DNA of 6,534 nt from an uncultured Woeseiaceae bacterium (GTDB lineage Bacteria > Pseudomonadota > Gammaproteobacteria > Woeseiales > Woeseiaceae), in assembly GCA_947259435.1 (NCBI GenBank), contig CAMYMP010000209.1, positions 1 to 6,534 of the forward strand. Direction: 5' to 3'. Both the position numbers and the translations under genes were made by a program. This document shows, piece after piece, positions 1 to 6,387 of the stretch; positions within the stretch are counted from its first letter, which is position 1, and every line of letters starts with the position of its first letter. The notes below the pieces were generated by a model. It saw only the letters and a program-made list of their open reading frames with translations, was not told the origin of the DNA and did no database searches.

Positions 1-10
1 GCGACTACCG

Positions 11-16
11 TATAAT
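11..16 (+). promoter_or_regulatory. Candidate -10 box (TATAAT) of the rimP-nusA-infB operon leader
   Basis: A perfect sigma-70 -10 hexamer TATAAT lies at the left edge and is followed by a GC-rich stretch (CCCGCCCC), as is common at promoters of stable RNA and translation genes. The -35 box would fall outside the window, so the promoter cannot be confirmed. A start near 22-24 would give a leader of about 160 bases before rimP, passing through two terminators. The alternative is chance: the same bases can also be read as GCG ACT ACC GTA TAA, the possible end of an upstream gene such as secG. Confidence 0.45.
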
Positions 17-27
17 CCCGCCCCGAC

Positions 28-71
28 GCGGTGGTGTGCTGTTTGACACGCCGCTACCAGAGTCTTGGTAG
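28..71 (+). ncRNA. Structured leader RNA, two adjacent hairpins (attenuator part or small RNA)
   Basis: Two hairpins sit back to back. The first pairs GCGG (28-31) with CCGC (51-54) and GTGT (34-37) with ACAC (46-49), leaving a small internal bulge. The second pairs CTACCA (54-59) with TGGTAG (66-71) around a six-base loop; base 54 can join only one of the two. They lie between the candidate -10 box and the first terminator, so a transcript from about 23 to 96 would be a compact three-hairpin RNA of about 75 bases. I do not recognise a known family. It could be the 5' part of an attenuated operon leader, a short stand-alone RNA, or the tail of an upstream transcript. Confidence 0.3.
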
Positions 72-73
72 AG

Positions 74-96
74 AAGGCCCCGCGTAGGGGTTTTTT
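74..96 (+). terminator. Intrinsic terminator 1 in the operon leader
   Basis: CCCC (78-81) pairs with GGGG (87-90) around the loop GCGTA. The stem is extended outward by two G-U pairs and two A-U pairs (AAGG with UUUU) and runs into six T residues at 91-96. This is a classic Rho-independent terminator shape. It could end an upstream gene or attenuate the rimP operon transcript. Confidence 0.75.
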
Positions 97-130
97 GTTG
101 TCTGAGGGCAGCAGAACTGCGAAGAAGAAG

Positions 131-159
131 AATGGGCCATTGGCCCATTTTTTGTTTTT
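131..159 (+). terminator. Intrinsic terminator 2, just upstream of rimP
   Basis: AATGGGCC (131-138) pairs perfectly with GGCCCATT (142-149) around a three-base loop, followed by TTTT, G and five more T residues. This is a strong Rho-independent terminator only 22 bases before the rimP start codon. Any transcript beginning upstream must read through it to express rimP and nusA. In E. coli the equivalent operon has leader terminators whose readthrough is affected by NusA and by CspA-type cold-shock proteins; similar control here is inferred. I see nothing clear in the spacer at 97-130 beyond a weak GCAG/CTGC hairpin (108-120). Confidence 0.85.
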
Positions 160-181
160 AAACAGATAGATAGGTGCTTGG

Positions 182-634
182 ATGACAGCGGATGAGCTGC
201 GAAAACTGCTGGAACCGAGCATCGAACGACTGGGTTACGAACTGACGGATCTGGAGGCGCGACTGGGTGGCAAGAGCGGTGTTGTACGGGTGTTTATTGA
301 TCAGCCCGATGGCATCACGCTCGACGACTGCGAGAAGGTAAGTATGGCGGTTAGTGCGCTTCTCGATGTCGAGGATCCACTGCCCGGGCACTACAACCTC
401 GAGGTTTCGTCGCCAGGGCTGGACAGAAAGTTGACAAAAGTTGAGCATTTTCAACGATTTGCAGGAGAAACGGTGAAGGTGCAGACGCGCTTCCCGATTG
501 CGGGGCGCAAGCGATTTCGGGGCACGCTGGTGTCGTCGAACGACGAGAACATAGTGGTCGAGGTGGACGGTGAGCCGCATTCGTTGCCGATGGCAACGAT
601 CGATACCGCCCGACTGGTCCCCGCGGGACGGTAA
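182..634 (+). CDS. rimP: Ribosome maturation factor RimP
   Basis: RimP binds the free 30S subunit in the cytoplasm and assists late assembly around the 16S central pseudoknot region. The 150-residue length equals that of E. coli RimP. Visible family motifs are the N-terminal alpha/beta domain with VRVFID (35-40) and DGITLDDC (43-50), the signature LEVSSPGLDR (73-82), and a C-terminal SH3-like domain ending in ARLVPAGR. The ATG at 182 is preceded by AGGTG (172-176), five bases upstream. RimP is the first gene of the operon and nusA begins 29 bases after its stop, so the two are surely cotranscribed. Expression depends on readthrough of the terminators upstream or on a promoter I cannot see. 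Nothing is odd in the protein. Confidence 0.96.
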   Translation: MTADELRKLLEPSIERLGYELTDLEARLGGKSGVVRVFIDQPDGITLDDCEKVSMAVSALLDVEDPLPGHYNLEVSSPGLDRKLTKVEHFQRFAGETVKVQTRFPIAGRKRFRGTLVSSNDENIVVEVDGEPHSLPMATIDTARLVPAGR

Positions 635-663
635 CGGCGCGGGATTTTTTGGAGTTTTTGGTA

Positions 664-2166
664 ATGAGCAAAGAAATTTTGATGGTTGTGGACGCCGTTT
701 CGAACGAGAAGGGTGTTGAGAAGGACATTATCTTCGAGGCCATCGAAGCCGCACTGGCGTCTGCCACGCGCAGAAAGCACGGTGAGGACATCGAGGTTCG
801 CGTCGCGATCGATCGCGAGACGGGCGATTACGATACGTTCCGTCGTTGGCTCGTGTTCGAGGACGAATCAACAGAACTCGAAGTTCCTGATCGTGAGCTG
901 CGCATGATCGACGCCGTCGACATCGATGAAAATGCGGAGCCCGGCGGCTACGTGGAGGTGCCGATGGAGTCTGTCGAGTTTGGCCGCATCGCGGCGCAGA
1001 CGGCGAAGCAGGTCATCGTGCAAAAGGTTCGCGAGGCTGAGCGTGAGCAGGTTGTCGAGGAGTTTCAGGGGCGCGAAGGCGAGTTGCTATCCGGTTTGGT
1101 CAAGCGTGTCGATCGTAATGGCGTCTACATTGATCTTGGTGGCAATGCCGAAGGCTTTGTCGCGCGCGAGCAGATGGTCCCGCGCGAGCCGGTTCGCCCC
1201 CAGGACCGCATCAAGGCGCTGTTGATCGAGGTTCGTTCCGAAGTGCGTGGCCCCCAGCTGTTCATGACGCGGACATCGCCGCAGTTTTTGGTCGAACTCT
1301 TCAAAATCGAGGTGCCGGAAGTGGGCCAGGGCCTGATCGACATTCTTGGCGCCGCCCGTGACCCGGGTCTTCGCGCGAAGATCGCCGTTAGAAGTAATGA
1401 CAAGCGCATCGACGCGGTCGGTGCATGTGTCGGCATGCGTGGCTCACGTGTCCAGGCGGTATCGAACGAGTTGGCCGGTGAGCGCGTCGACATCATCCTG
1501 TATGACGAAAATCCGGCGCAATTTGTCGTTAACGCCATGTCACCGGCCGAGGTGGTTTCCATCGTCGTTGATGAAGATGCTCATAGCATGGACATCGCTG
1601 TCGATGAGGACAAACTTTCGCAGGCAATCGGGCGCGGCGGCCAGAATATTCGGCTCGCGAGTGAGCTGACCGGTTGGGAGCTCAATGTGATGACGGCAGC
1701 CGATGCCGACGAGAAGAGCGAATCCGAAATGAAAGAGCTGATCTCGCTGTTTTCAAAGCAGCTCGATGTCGACGAAGAGGTTGCATTGATTCTGGTTCAG
1801 GAAGGTTTTTCCACGGTTGAAGAAGTTGCTTACGTACCCGCCGCGGAGCTTGTTGAGATCGAGGAGTTCGACGAGGACATCGTCGACGAACTGCGCAGCC
1901 GGGCGCGCGACGTCTTGTTGACGCAGGCGATCGTGCAAGAGGAAAAAATCGACGAGACCGAGCCCGCAGAGGATCTTCTGAACCTCGAGGGCATGGACAA
2001 GGGATTGGCATTTCTGTTGGCAAGCAAGGGCGTGGTGACACGCGAGGATCTGGCCGAACTTGCAACCGATGATCTGCTCGAGATTAACGAAATGGATCAG
2101 GAGCAAGCAGCGGCCCTGATCATGAAGGCGCGCGCGCACTGGTTCGAAGCAGAGCAGCAGGCCTGA
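664..2166 (+). CDS. nusA: Transcription termination/antitermination factor NusA
   Basis: NusA binds RNA polymerase and nascent RNA, promotes pausing and hairpin-dependent termination, and joins antitermination complexes. The 500-residue product has every expected part. The N-terminal RNAP-binding domain opens with MSKEILMVVDAVSNEKG and includes FRRWLVFED; the S1 domain covers about 135-200 (LSGLVKRVDRNGVYIDLGG). Two KH domains carry GACVGMRG (253-260) and GRGGQN (323-328). Two acidic repeats lie at about 365-425 and 440-495, the second beginning DLLNLEGMDKGLAF. That two-repeat tail is typical of gammaproteobacteria and contacts the alpha-subunit C-terminal domain. The ATG at 664 is chosen over an in-frame TTG at 649 because it matches the family N-terminus and has GGAG at 651-654. 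infB follows after 25 bases. Confidence 0.97.
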   Translation: MSKEILMVVDAVSNEKGVEKDIIFEAIEAALASATRRKHGEDIEVRVAIDRETGDYDTFRRWLVFEDESTELEVPDRELRMIDAVDIDENAEPGGYVEVPMESVEFGRIAAQTAKQVIVQKVREAEREQVVEEFQGREGELLSGLVKRVDRNGVYIDLGGNAEGFVAREQMVPREPVRPQDRIKALLIEVRSEVRGPQLFMTRTSPQFLVELFKIEVPEVGQGLIDILGAARDPGLRAKIAVRSNDKRIDAVGACVGMRGSRVQAVSNELAGERVDIILYDENPAQFVVNAMSPAEVVSIVVDEDAHSMDIAVDEDKLSQAIGRGGQNIRLASELTGWELNVMTAADADEKSESEMKELISLFSKQLDVDEEVALILVQEGFSTVEEVAYVPAAELVEIEEFDEDIVDELRSRARDVLLTQAIVQEEKIDETEPAEDLLNLEGMDKGLAFLLASKGVVTREDLAELATDDLLEINEMDQEQAAALIMKARAHWFEAEQQA

Positions 2167-2191
2167 ATGCTTGGTTACGCGGAGTTGAAGA

Positions 2192-3997
2192 ATGGCTGAC
2201 GTGACAGTTGAACAATTTGCTGAGGTACTGAAAGTGCCGGTCGACAAGCTGCTATCGCAGCTGGACGAGGCTGGTATTAAAGTCAGTGGCTCTGATGACA
2301 AGATTAGCGATGACGCAAAGCTCGAACTGCTTACTCACCTGCGTCGCAGCCACGGGCAGGAAGAGCCCGCAGCGGGCGATGCCGCGCCCCGGCGCATCAC
2401 ACTAAAAAGGAAGTCGCAGTCGGAGCTGAGGCTCTCGGGTGCTCAAGGGCGTTCGCGCACCGTCAACGTCGAAGTCCGCAAGAAGCGCACTTACATCAAG
2501 CGCGATGTCCTCGAAAAGCAGGCGCAGCTAGAACAGGAAGAGCTCGATCGCAAACGCAAGGAAGAGGAAGATCGGCTCGAGGCGGAGAGGCTCGAACAGG
2601 AGCGTCTGAACGCTGAAAAAGAGCAGGCTGCCAAGCAGGAAGTAGCAGAACGCGAGAAAGCCGAACAGGCGCGCCTGAATGCTGAAGAGGAGGCTCGCAA
2701 AGCAGCTGACCAAGCAGCGGCTGCAGCGGCAGAGGAAAAAACACGGCTTGAAAAAGCGGAACAGGATGCCCGGGCTCGCCGCACCAAAGAAAAAGCTAAA
2801 CCGAAGCCCAAGGCAGGTGAAACACGTTACGGCCGCAAGGAATTGCATGTGGCCGGGGACAAAAGCGGGCGTCGCAGGCGCAAGACGCCTGTGCGCCGAC
2901 GTGCCGTATCACTGAGCGGCGACGCGCAGCACGGCTTCGAGAGACCGACGGCCCCGGTTGTACATGAGGTGGAGATTCCAGAGAGCATTGCGGTATCCGA
3001 ACTGGCGCAACGCATGGCGATTAAGGGTAACGAAGTTGTCAAAGTGCTGTTCAATATGGGTGCGATGGTCACGATCAATCAGGTCATCGATCAGGACACG
3101 GCGACGCTGGTTGTTGAGGAACTCGGGCACGTCGCCATACCGACTACAGATGCGGACGTCGATGAACAGCTTCTCGCAACCGAAGAGCAGCTGACAGGCG
3201 AGGAAGTCAGCCGGTCGCCTGTGGTTACGATCATGGGCCATGTCGATCACGGCAAGACCTCATTGCTCGACTACATTCGCCGAACCCATGTTGCGGATGC
3301 CGAAGCCGGCGGAATTACGCAACACATTGGCGCCTACTCGGTTGAAACGGAAAAGGGCAAAGTCACGTTTCTCGATACGCCGGGCCATGCGGCGTTCACT
3401 GCAATGCGTGCGCGTGGTGCTCAGGCGACTGACATCGTTGTTCTCGTTGTCGCAGCCGATGACGGCGTCATGCCGCAGACCATCGAAGCGATCCTGCATT
3501 CGAAGGCCGCGGGCGTGCCGATCGTCGTGGCTGTCAACAAGATCGACCGCGACAACGCCGACCCGGAACGCGTCAGAAACGAGCTGTCGCAGCACGAGGT
3601 TATCCCTGAGGAGTGGGGCGGCGAGCAGCTGTTCGTCAACGTCTCGGCACAAACGGGTGAGGGCGTTGACAAACTGCTCGAATCCATTCTCCTGCAGGCT
3701 GAGCTTATGGATCTGAAGGCTATCTCAGACGGTCCTGCTCAGGGGCTTGTCATCGAATCGAGTCTTGAGAAGGGGCGCGGCGCGGTCGCAACGTTGCTGG
3801 TTCAGGCAGGTACATTGAAACAAGGCGACATGATCATCGCGGGCGAAGAGTACGGCCGCGTTCGCAACATGTTCGATGAAACCGGTCAGTCGATCGCGGA
3901 AGCAGGCCCATCGAGCCCGGCGGTCGTGCTCGGCCTGTCCAAGACACCAAGCGCCGGTGATGATTTCCTCGTGTCGAAGATATGTTCAGTCAGATGA
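2192..3997 (+). CDS. infB: Translation initiation factor IF2, N-terminal and GTPase part (frame-interrupted infB)
   Basis: IF2 is the GTPase that brings fMet-tRNA to the 30S subunit and promotes 50S joining. This 601-residue frame holds an IF2_N module (1-50), a conserved [22 protein letters not shown] segment, and a long charged Glu/Lys/Arg/Ala coiled coil (about 108-205). An Arg-rich stretch (228-238) and a second IF2_N module (about 262-313) follow. The G domain has GHVDHGKT (349-356), DTPGH (395-399), NKID (449-452) and SAQ (485-487); domain II ends near AGDDFLV. Up to there it tracks E. coli IF2 closely. It then reads SKICSVR and stops at TGA 3995-3997, where the family continues with a linker helix into domain III. 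Domains III and IV are intact downstream in another frame. The start has GGAG (2181-2184). No in-frame ATG occurs between residues 1 and 275, so a short IF2-2-like form would need a GTG or TTG start. Confidence 0.93.
   Translation: MADVTVEQFAEVLKVPVDKLLSQLDEAGIKVSGSDDKISDDAKLELLTHLRRSHGQEEPAAGDAAPRRITLKRKSQSELRLSGAQGRSRTVNVEVRKKRTYIKRDVLEKQAQLEQEELDRKRKEEEDRLEAERLEQERLNAEKEQAAKQEVAEREKAEQARLNAEEEARKAADQAAAAAAEEKTRLEKAEQDARARRTKEKAKPKPKAGETRYGRKELHVAGDKSGRRRRKTPVRRRAVSLSGDAQHGFERPTAPVVHEVEIPESIAVSELAQRMAIKGNEVVKVLFNMGAMVTINQVIDQDTATLVVEELGHVAIPTTDADVDEQLLATEEQLTGEEVSRSPVVTIMGHVDHGKTSLLDYIRRTHVADAEAGGITQHIGAYSVETEKGKVTFLDTPGHAAFTAMRARGAQATDIVVLVVAADDGVMPQTIEAILHSKAAGVPIVVAVNKIDRDNADPERVRNELSQHEVIPEEWGGEQLFVNVSAQTGEGVDKLLESILLQAELMDLKAISDGPAQGLVIESSLEKGRGAVATLLVQAGTLKQGDMIIAGEEYGRVRNMFDETGQSIAEAGPSSPAVVLGLSKTPSAGDDFLVSKICSVR
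3971..3997 (+). other. infB break point: missing linker codons, frame change and ATGA overlap
   Basis: The upstream frame is conserved through GTG at 3971-3973 (last V of GDDFLV). The downstream frame is conserved from GAA GAT ATG TTC (3976-3987), matching the LE-N/D-MF motif of IF2. Only eight bases (3974-3981) separate the last conserved V codon from the ATG, where E. coli IF2 has 33 codons. About 91 bases therefore appear missing if that length is ancestral. This is not a multiple of three, so the downstream frame is displaced by -1. The upstream frame ends at TGA 3995-3997, which overlaps ATG 3994-3996 as ATGA. The lost segment is the end of domain II and the helix linking it to domain III. 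Confidence 0.85.
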
Positions 3998-4626
3998 GCG
4001 ATGGTGATGAGTCCACGGTTGGCGTGATCATCAAGTCCGACGTTCATGGCAGTGCCGAAGCGCTGCGTGATGCGCTCGTCAAGTTGTCGACCGATGAGGT
4101 CAAGGTCAATGTCCTGAGTTCCGGCGTCGGCGGCATCACGGAAACTGACGCCAACCTTGCGGCTGCGTCCAATGCCGTGATTATTGGCTTTAACGTTCGC
4201 GCCGACGCGGCTGCTCGTGCGTCGATCAAGGAATCCGGCGTTGACGTCCGCTACTACAGCATCATCTATGAAGCAATTGACGACGTAAAGGCGGCCCTGA
4301 GTGGGCTCTTGACGCCGGAGATCCGCGAACAGATCGTTGGCCTGGCCGAGGTCAAAGAAGTATTCTCGTCGCCGAAGCTCGGCGACATCGCAGGCTGCAT
4401 CGTTACGGAAGGGTACGTCAAGCGTCACAATCCGATCCGCGTCTTGCGTGATAACGTTGTGATCTACGAAGGTGAGCTCGAATCGCTGCGTCGCTTCAAG
4501 GACGATGTTAACGAGGTCAAGTCTGGCACCGAATGCGGCATTGGTGTCAAGAACTATGACAACGTCAAAGTCGGCGATCATATCGAGTGCTATGAGCGCA
4601 TTGAAGTCGCCCGCACGCTAGAATAA
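3982..4626 (+). CDS. infB: Translation initiation factor IF2, C-terminal part (domains III/C1 and IV/C2; rest of interrupted infB)
   Basis: These 214 codons are the C-terminal third of IF2 in a frame different from the GTPase part. Domain III/C1 (about 10-112) has SGVGGITET (47-55) and GFNVRAD; domain IV/C2 (about 125-214), which holds the fMet-tRNA acceptor end, has [26 protein letters not shown] (170-176) and the conserved Cys in ECGIGV (C185). All key segments match E. coli IF2 and there are no internal stops, so this half is not decaying. The first ATG is 3982; the ATG at 3994 overlaps the upstream stop as ATGA and would give 210 residues. Neither has a convincing Shine-Dalgarno sequence (only GAAG two bases before 3982), so separate translation would rely on coupling. 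Its stop shares one base with the rbfA start. It could be a real second chain or one end of a gene split by a sequence error. Confidence 0.85.
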   Translation: MFSQMSDGDESTVGVIIKSDVHGSAEALRDALVKLSTDEVKVNVLSSGVGGITETDANLAAASNAVIIGFNVRADAAARASIKESGVDVRYYSIIYEAIDDVKAALSGLLTPEIREQIVGLAEVKEVFSSPKLGDIAGCIVTEGYVKRHNPIRVLRDNVVIYEGELESLRRFKDDVNEVKSGTECGIGVKNYDNVKVGDHIECYERIEVARTLE

Positions 4627-4988
4627 TGCCTCGCGAATTTTCACGTAATCAGCGCCTGGGCGCGCAGATACTGCGTACGCTCAGCGAGTTGCTTCGATTC
4701 GAGACAAAGGACCCGCGACTACTCGGTGTGTCGTTGACATCGGTAGACTTGTCGCGTGATCTCAGCGTGGCGCGGGTATATTTTAGCGTGTTGAATCCCG
4801 ACCATCGGCCGGAGGCTGCCCTTGAGGGGCTTGGCAAGGCTTCCGGATTCCTGCGTGCGAAACTCGGCCACGCCATCAAGGTTAGGCATGTGCCGGAGCT
4901 ACGATTTGTTCATGACGATAGTGCGGAACACGGCGCGAAGATCAGTAAATTGATCGACAAAGCTCTGCACGCCGACGACCACGGCTAA
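4626..4988 (+). CDS. rbfA: 30S ribosome-binding factor RbfA
   Basis: RbfA is a cold-shock-associated assembly factor that binds the immature 30S near the 16S 5' helix and neck. The 120-residue protein has the single KH-type fold of the family. It begins PREFSRNQRLGAQIL, carries KDPRLLGVSLTSVDLSRDL (28-46) and VARVYFSVL, then ASGFLRAKLGHAIKVRHVPEL. It is about 13 residues shorter than E. coli RbfA because the variable charged tail is shorter; the core is complete. The ATG overlaps the infB stop by one base (TAATG) and has no clear Shine-Dalgarno, so translation is probably coupled to the C-terminal half of infB. This matters for the infB break: coupling needs ribosomes to traverse that half. 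Confidence 0.96.
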   Translation: MPREFSRNQRLGAQILRTLSELLRFETKDPRLLGVSLTSVDLSRDLSVARVYFSVLNPDHRPEAALEGLGKASGFLRAKLGHAIKVRHVPELRFVHDDSAEHGAKISKLIDKALHADDHG

Positions 4989-4993
4989 TTGCC

Positions 4994-5926
4994 ATGAGTC
5001 GCCGCGCGCACAGTCGATCCGAGCAGATCGACGGATTGTTGCTTCTGAATAAGCCGGCGGGCCTGACATCGAATCAGGCCCTGCAGAAGGTCAAGCGACT
5101 TATCAATGCCCGCAAGGCCGGCCACACGGGCAGCCTGGATCCTGCCGCGACCGGAATGCTGCCACTGTGTTTTGGCGAGGCGACAAAAGTCTGTGCGTTT
5201 CTGCTCGATGCCGACAAGACATACCGCGTGACCGCGAAACTCGGTATTTCGACGGATACCGGCGATGCGGACGGCACAGCTGTCGCCACGGCAGCGGTGC
5301 CCGAACTGTCGGCCGAGGAATGGACCGGAATACTGGAAGGATTCCTTGGCGAATCGACGCAGATCCCGCCGATGTACTCTGCCCTCAAAAAGGACGGCAA
5401 ACGGCTCTATGAGCTTGCCCGTAAGGGCGAGACAGTGCCTCGGGAGCCGCGACCGATCCGGATTGACGAGATCTGTCTGCTGGAGATCGCCGGCAGTCGG
5501 CTGGTTTTTCGGGTGCACTGCTCGAAAGGCACCTATGTCCGGGCCCTGGTCGAGGATATTGCAAAAAAGGCAGGAACTGTGGCCCACACGGCCCGGTTGC
5601 ACCGCGAAACGGTGGGTGCGTTCCAGTCATCGGATATGGTCGATCTGACGCATATCGAGGCTGCGGCCGCATCAGGATCGGCGGCCGTGTTGGCCCGCCT
5701 TCTCCCGCCGGACACGGCGTTGGAGAGTATGCCCGCCGTGCACCTGGATGCAGAATCCGCGGCGCGGTTTTCGGCTGGGCAGGAGGTCGAGGCGCCGGGG
5801 ACGAGTTCTTGTCGCCTGGTCAGAGTCTACGGCGCGAGCGCCAAATTCACCGGCGTGGGCCAGTTGTCGGTCGATGGCAGGCTTGCGCCCAGGCGGGTTT
5901 TCCGCACGACTGAAAAAAACGGCTAG
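4994..5926 (+). CDS. truB: tRNA pseudouridine(55) synthase TruB
   Basis: TruB isomerises uridine 55 in the T-loop of most elongator tRNAs and also acts as a tRNA folding chaperone. The 310-residue length is normal. The N-terminus reads GLLLLNKPAGLTSNQALQKV; motif II is AGHTGSLDPAATGMLP (42-57) with catalytic Asp at D49. The active-site Tyr lies in DKTYRV (Y77), QIPPMYSALKKDGKRLYE follows, and HCSKGTYVRALVEDI forms the late catalytic-core motif. The C-terminal PUA-like domain covers about 245-310 and ends GQLSVDGRLAPRRVF. It starts 5 bases after rbfA without an evident Shine-Dalgarno, which suggests coupling. A 92-base gap with its own promoter-like signals follows. Confidence 0.97.
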   Translation: MSRRAHSRSEQIDGLLLLNKPAGLTSNQALQKVKRLINARKAGHTGSLDPAATGMLPLCFGEATKVCAFLLDADKTYRVTAKLGISTDTGDADGTAVATAAVPELSAEEWTGILEGFLGESTQIPPMYSALKKDGKRLYELARKGETVPREPRPIRIDEICLLEIAGSRLVFRVHCSKGTYVRALVEDIAKKAGTVAHTARLHRETVGAFQSSDMVDLTHIEAAAASGSAAVLARLLPPDTALESMPAVHLDAESAARFSAGQEVEAPGTSSCRLVRVYGASAKFTGVGQLSVDGRLAPRRVFRTTEKNG

Positions 5927-5936
5927 ATATGGGTTT

Positions 5937-5970
5937 TTGACTGTTAATAGGTCTGCACAGGCGCTAGAAT
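5937..5970 (+). promoter_or_regulatory. Candidate rpsO promoter between truB and rpsO
   Basis: A -35-like TTGACT (5937-5942) and a -10-like TAGAAT (5965-5970) lie in the gap, with a GC-rich discriminator GCGCGC after the -10. The 22-base spacer is too long for a normal sigma-70 promoter, so the pair is uncertain. An alternative -35, TTAATA (5944-5949), would leave a spacer of 15. E. coli has a dedicated rpsO promoter in the same gap, which supports the idea. The start point would be near 5977, giving a leader of about 42 bases. Confidence 0.45.
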
Positions 5971-5978
5971 GCGCGCTG
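5958..5978 (+). promoter_or_regulatory. Imperfect inverted repeat centred on the candidate rpsO -10 box
   Basis: CAG-GCGC (5958-5964) can pair with GCGC-CTG (5971-5974 and 5976-5978) if G5975 is bulged, leaving TAGAAT in the loop. In DNA it could be an operator overlapping the promoter. In read-through mRNA from truB it would be a seven-pair hairpin that might serve as a processing site. No T-run follows, so it is not an intrinsic terminator. Confidence 0.3.
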
Positions 5979-6018
5979 CAAAAAAGGGCCAAAAAGAGAA
6001 AGATTGAGGTAATTGGAA

Positions 6019-6288
6019 ATGTCACTGTCAAGTGAGCAAAAAACCAGCATAGTTGCTGAATATTCCCGCGGTGACGCGGATACGGGATCTCCCGAAGTAC
6101 AGGTAGCACTGCTGTCTGCACGTATCGCAGAACTCACCGAGCATTTCGGTGAGCACAAGAAAGATCACCACAGCCGTCAGGGTCTGCTTAGAATGGTCAA
6201 TAAGCGGCGTAAGCTGCTGGATTATCTCAAAGCGAAGGATCAGGACCGGTATCGCGAGCTGATTACCCGGCTCGGTCTTCGTCGTTAA
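6019..6288 (+). CDS. rpsO: 30S ribosomal protein S15
   Basis: S15 is a primary 16S rRNA-binding protein that nucleates the 30S platform and forms a bridge to the 50S. The 89-residue product has exactly the family length. It shows [12 protein letters not shown] (21-32), [14 protein letters not shown] (46-59) and the C-terminus [12 protein letters not shown]...RLGLRR, all typical. The ATG at 6019 is preferred over an in-frame TTG at 6013 because MSLS is the usual N-terminus and GAGGT (6006-6010) is well placed eight bases upstream. E. coli S15 represses its own translation through a pseudoknot in the mRNA leader. The short A-rich leader here shows no fold I can recognise as that element. pnp follows after 99 bases. 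Confidence 0.97.
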   Translation: MSLSSEQKTSIVAEYSRGDADTGSPEVQVALLSARIAELTEHFGEHKKDHHSRQGLLRMVNKRRKLLDYLKAKDQDRYRELITRLGLRR

Positions 6289-6302
6289 CCGACGAGTCAT
6301 TC

Positions 6303-6361
6303 TGGCAAGGGCTAAAGTCGTGCCGCTCCCGGGAAGGGATCGCAACGGCTTGCTATTGCCA
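6303..6361 (+). promoter_or_regulatory. Foldable RNA element in the rpsO-pnp gap (candidate pnp leader/RNase III site)
   Basis: The 99-base gap can fold as a long-range hairpin. TGGCAA (6303-6308) pairs with TTGCCA (6356-6361), GCCG (6322-6325) with CGGC (6346-6349), and TCCC (6327-6330) with GGGA (6336-6339). An alternative outer pairing is GCAAG (6305-6309) with CTTGC (6349-6353). No T-run follows, so transcription probably continues into pnp. In E. coli this interval carries an RNase III-cut stem-loop by which PNPase controls its own mRNA; the same role here is inferred from position and fold only. I see no convincing pnp promoter. Confidence 0.4.
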
Positions 6362-6387
6362 CATTCATCTTCAAGTAGAGAAATATT

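Noticed and set aside
43..71. TTGACA at 43-48 as a -35 box for a second leader promoter
   Set aside because: At spacings of 16-18 bases the -10 candidates (such as TGGTAG at 66-71) are poor, and the segment lies inside hairpin arms.
22..90. A tRNA-Leu gene, since leucine tRNA genes are often found before rimP and GGTGG...GACACGCC resembles a Leu D-arm
   Set aside because: No GGTTCGA-type T-arm, no closing acceptor stem and no proper seven-base anticodon loop can be formed. The 3' part is instead a terminator hairpin.
649..663. TTG at 649 as an earlier nusA start
   Set aside because: The family begins at MSKEIL/MNKEIL, and the ATG at 664 has GGAG at the right distance; the TTG lies before that ribosome site.
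1753..2301. A 182-codon minus-strand open frame opposite the end of nusA and start of infB
   Set aside because: It overlaps two confidently identified sense genes, has no supporting start signals and shows no recognisable domains.
3964..3994. Programmed -1 ribosomal frameshift joining the two infB frames
   Set aside because: A -1 shift would connect the frames, and the overlap is open in both, but there is no X XXY YYZ slippery heptamer (the closest, T TTC CTC, fails at the second codon). The linker codons would still be absent.
3886..4581. A 231-codon open frame on the minus strand opposite the C-terminal half of infB
   Set aside because: The plus strand is unmistakably IF2. The antisense frame resembles no family I know and is explained by codon bias in the GC-rich sense gene.
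6350..6387. A promoter immediately before pnp (TTGCTA or TTGCCA as -35)
   Set aside because: No -10-like hexamer lies at a workable spacing, and TTGCCA is better explained as one arm of the RNA fold.
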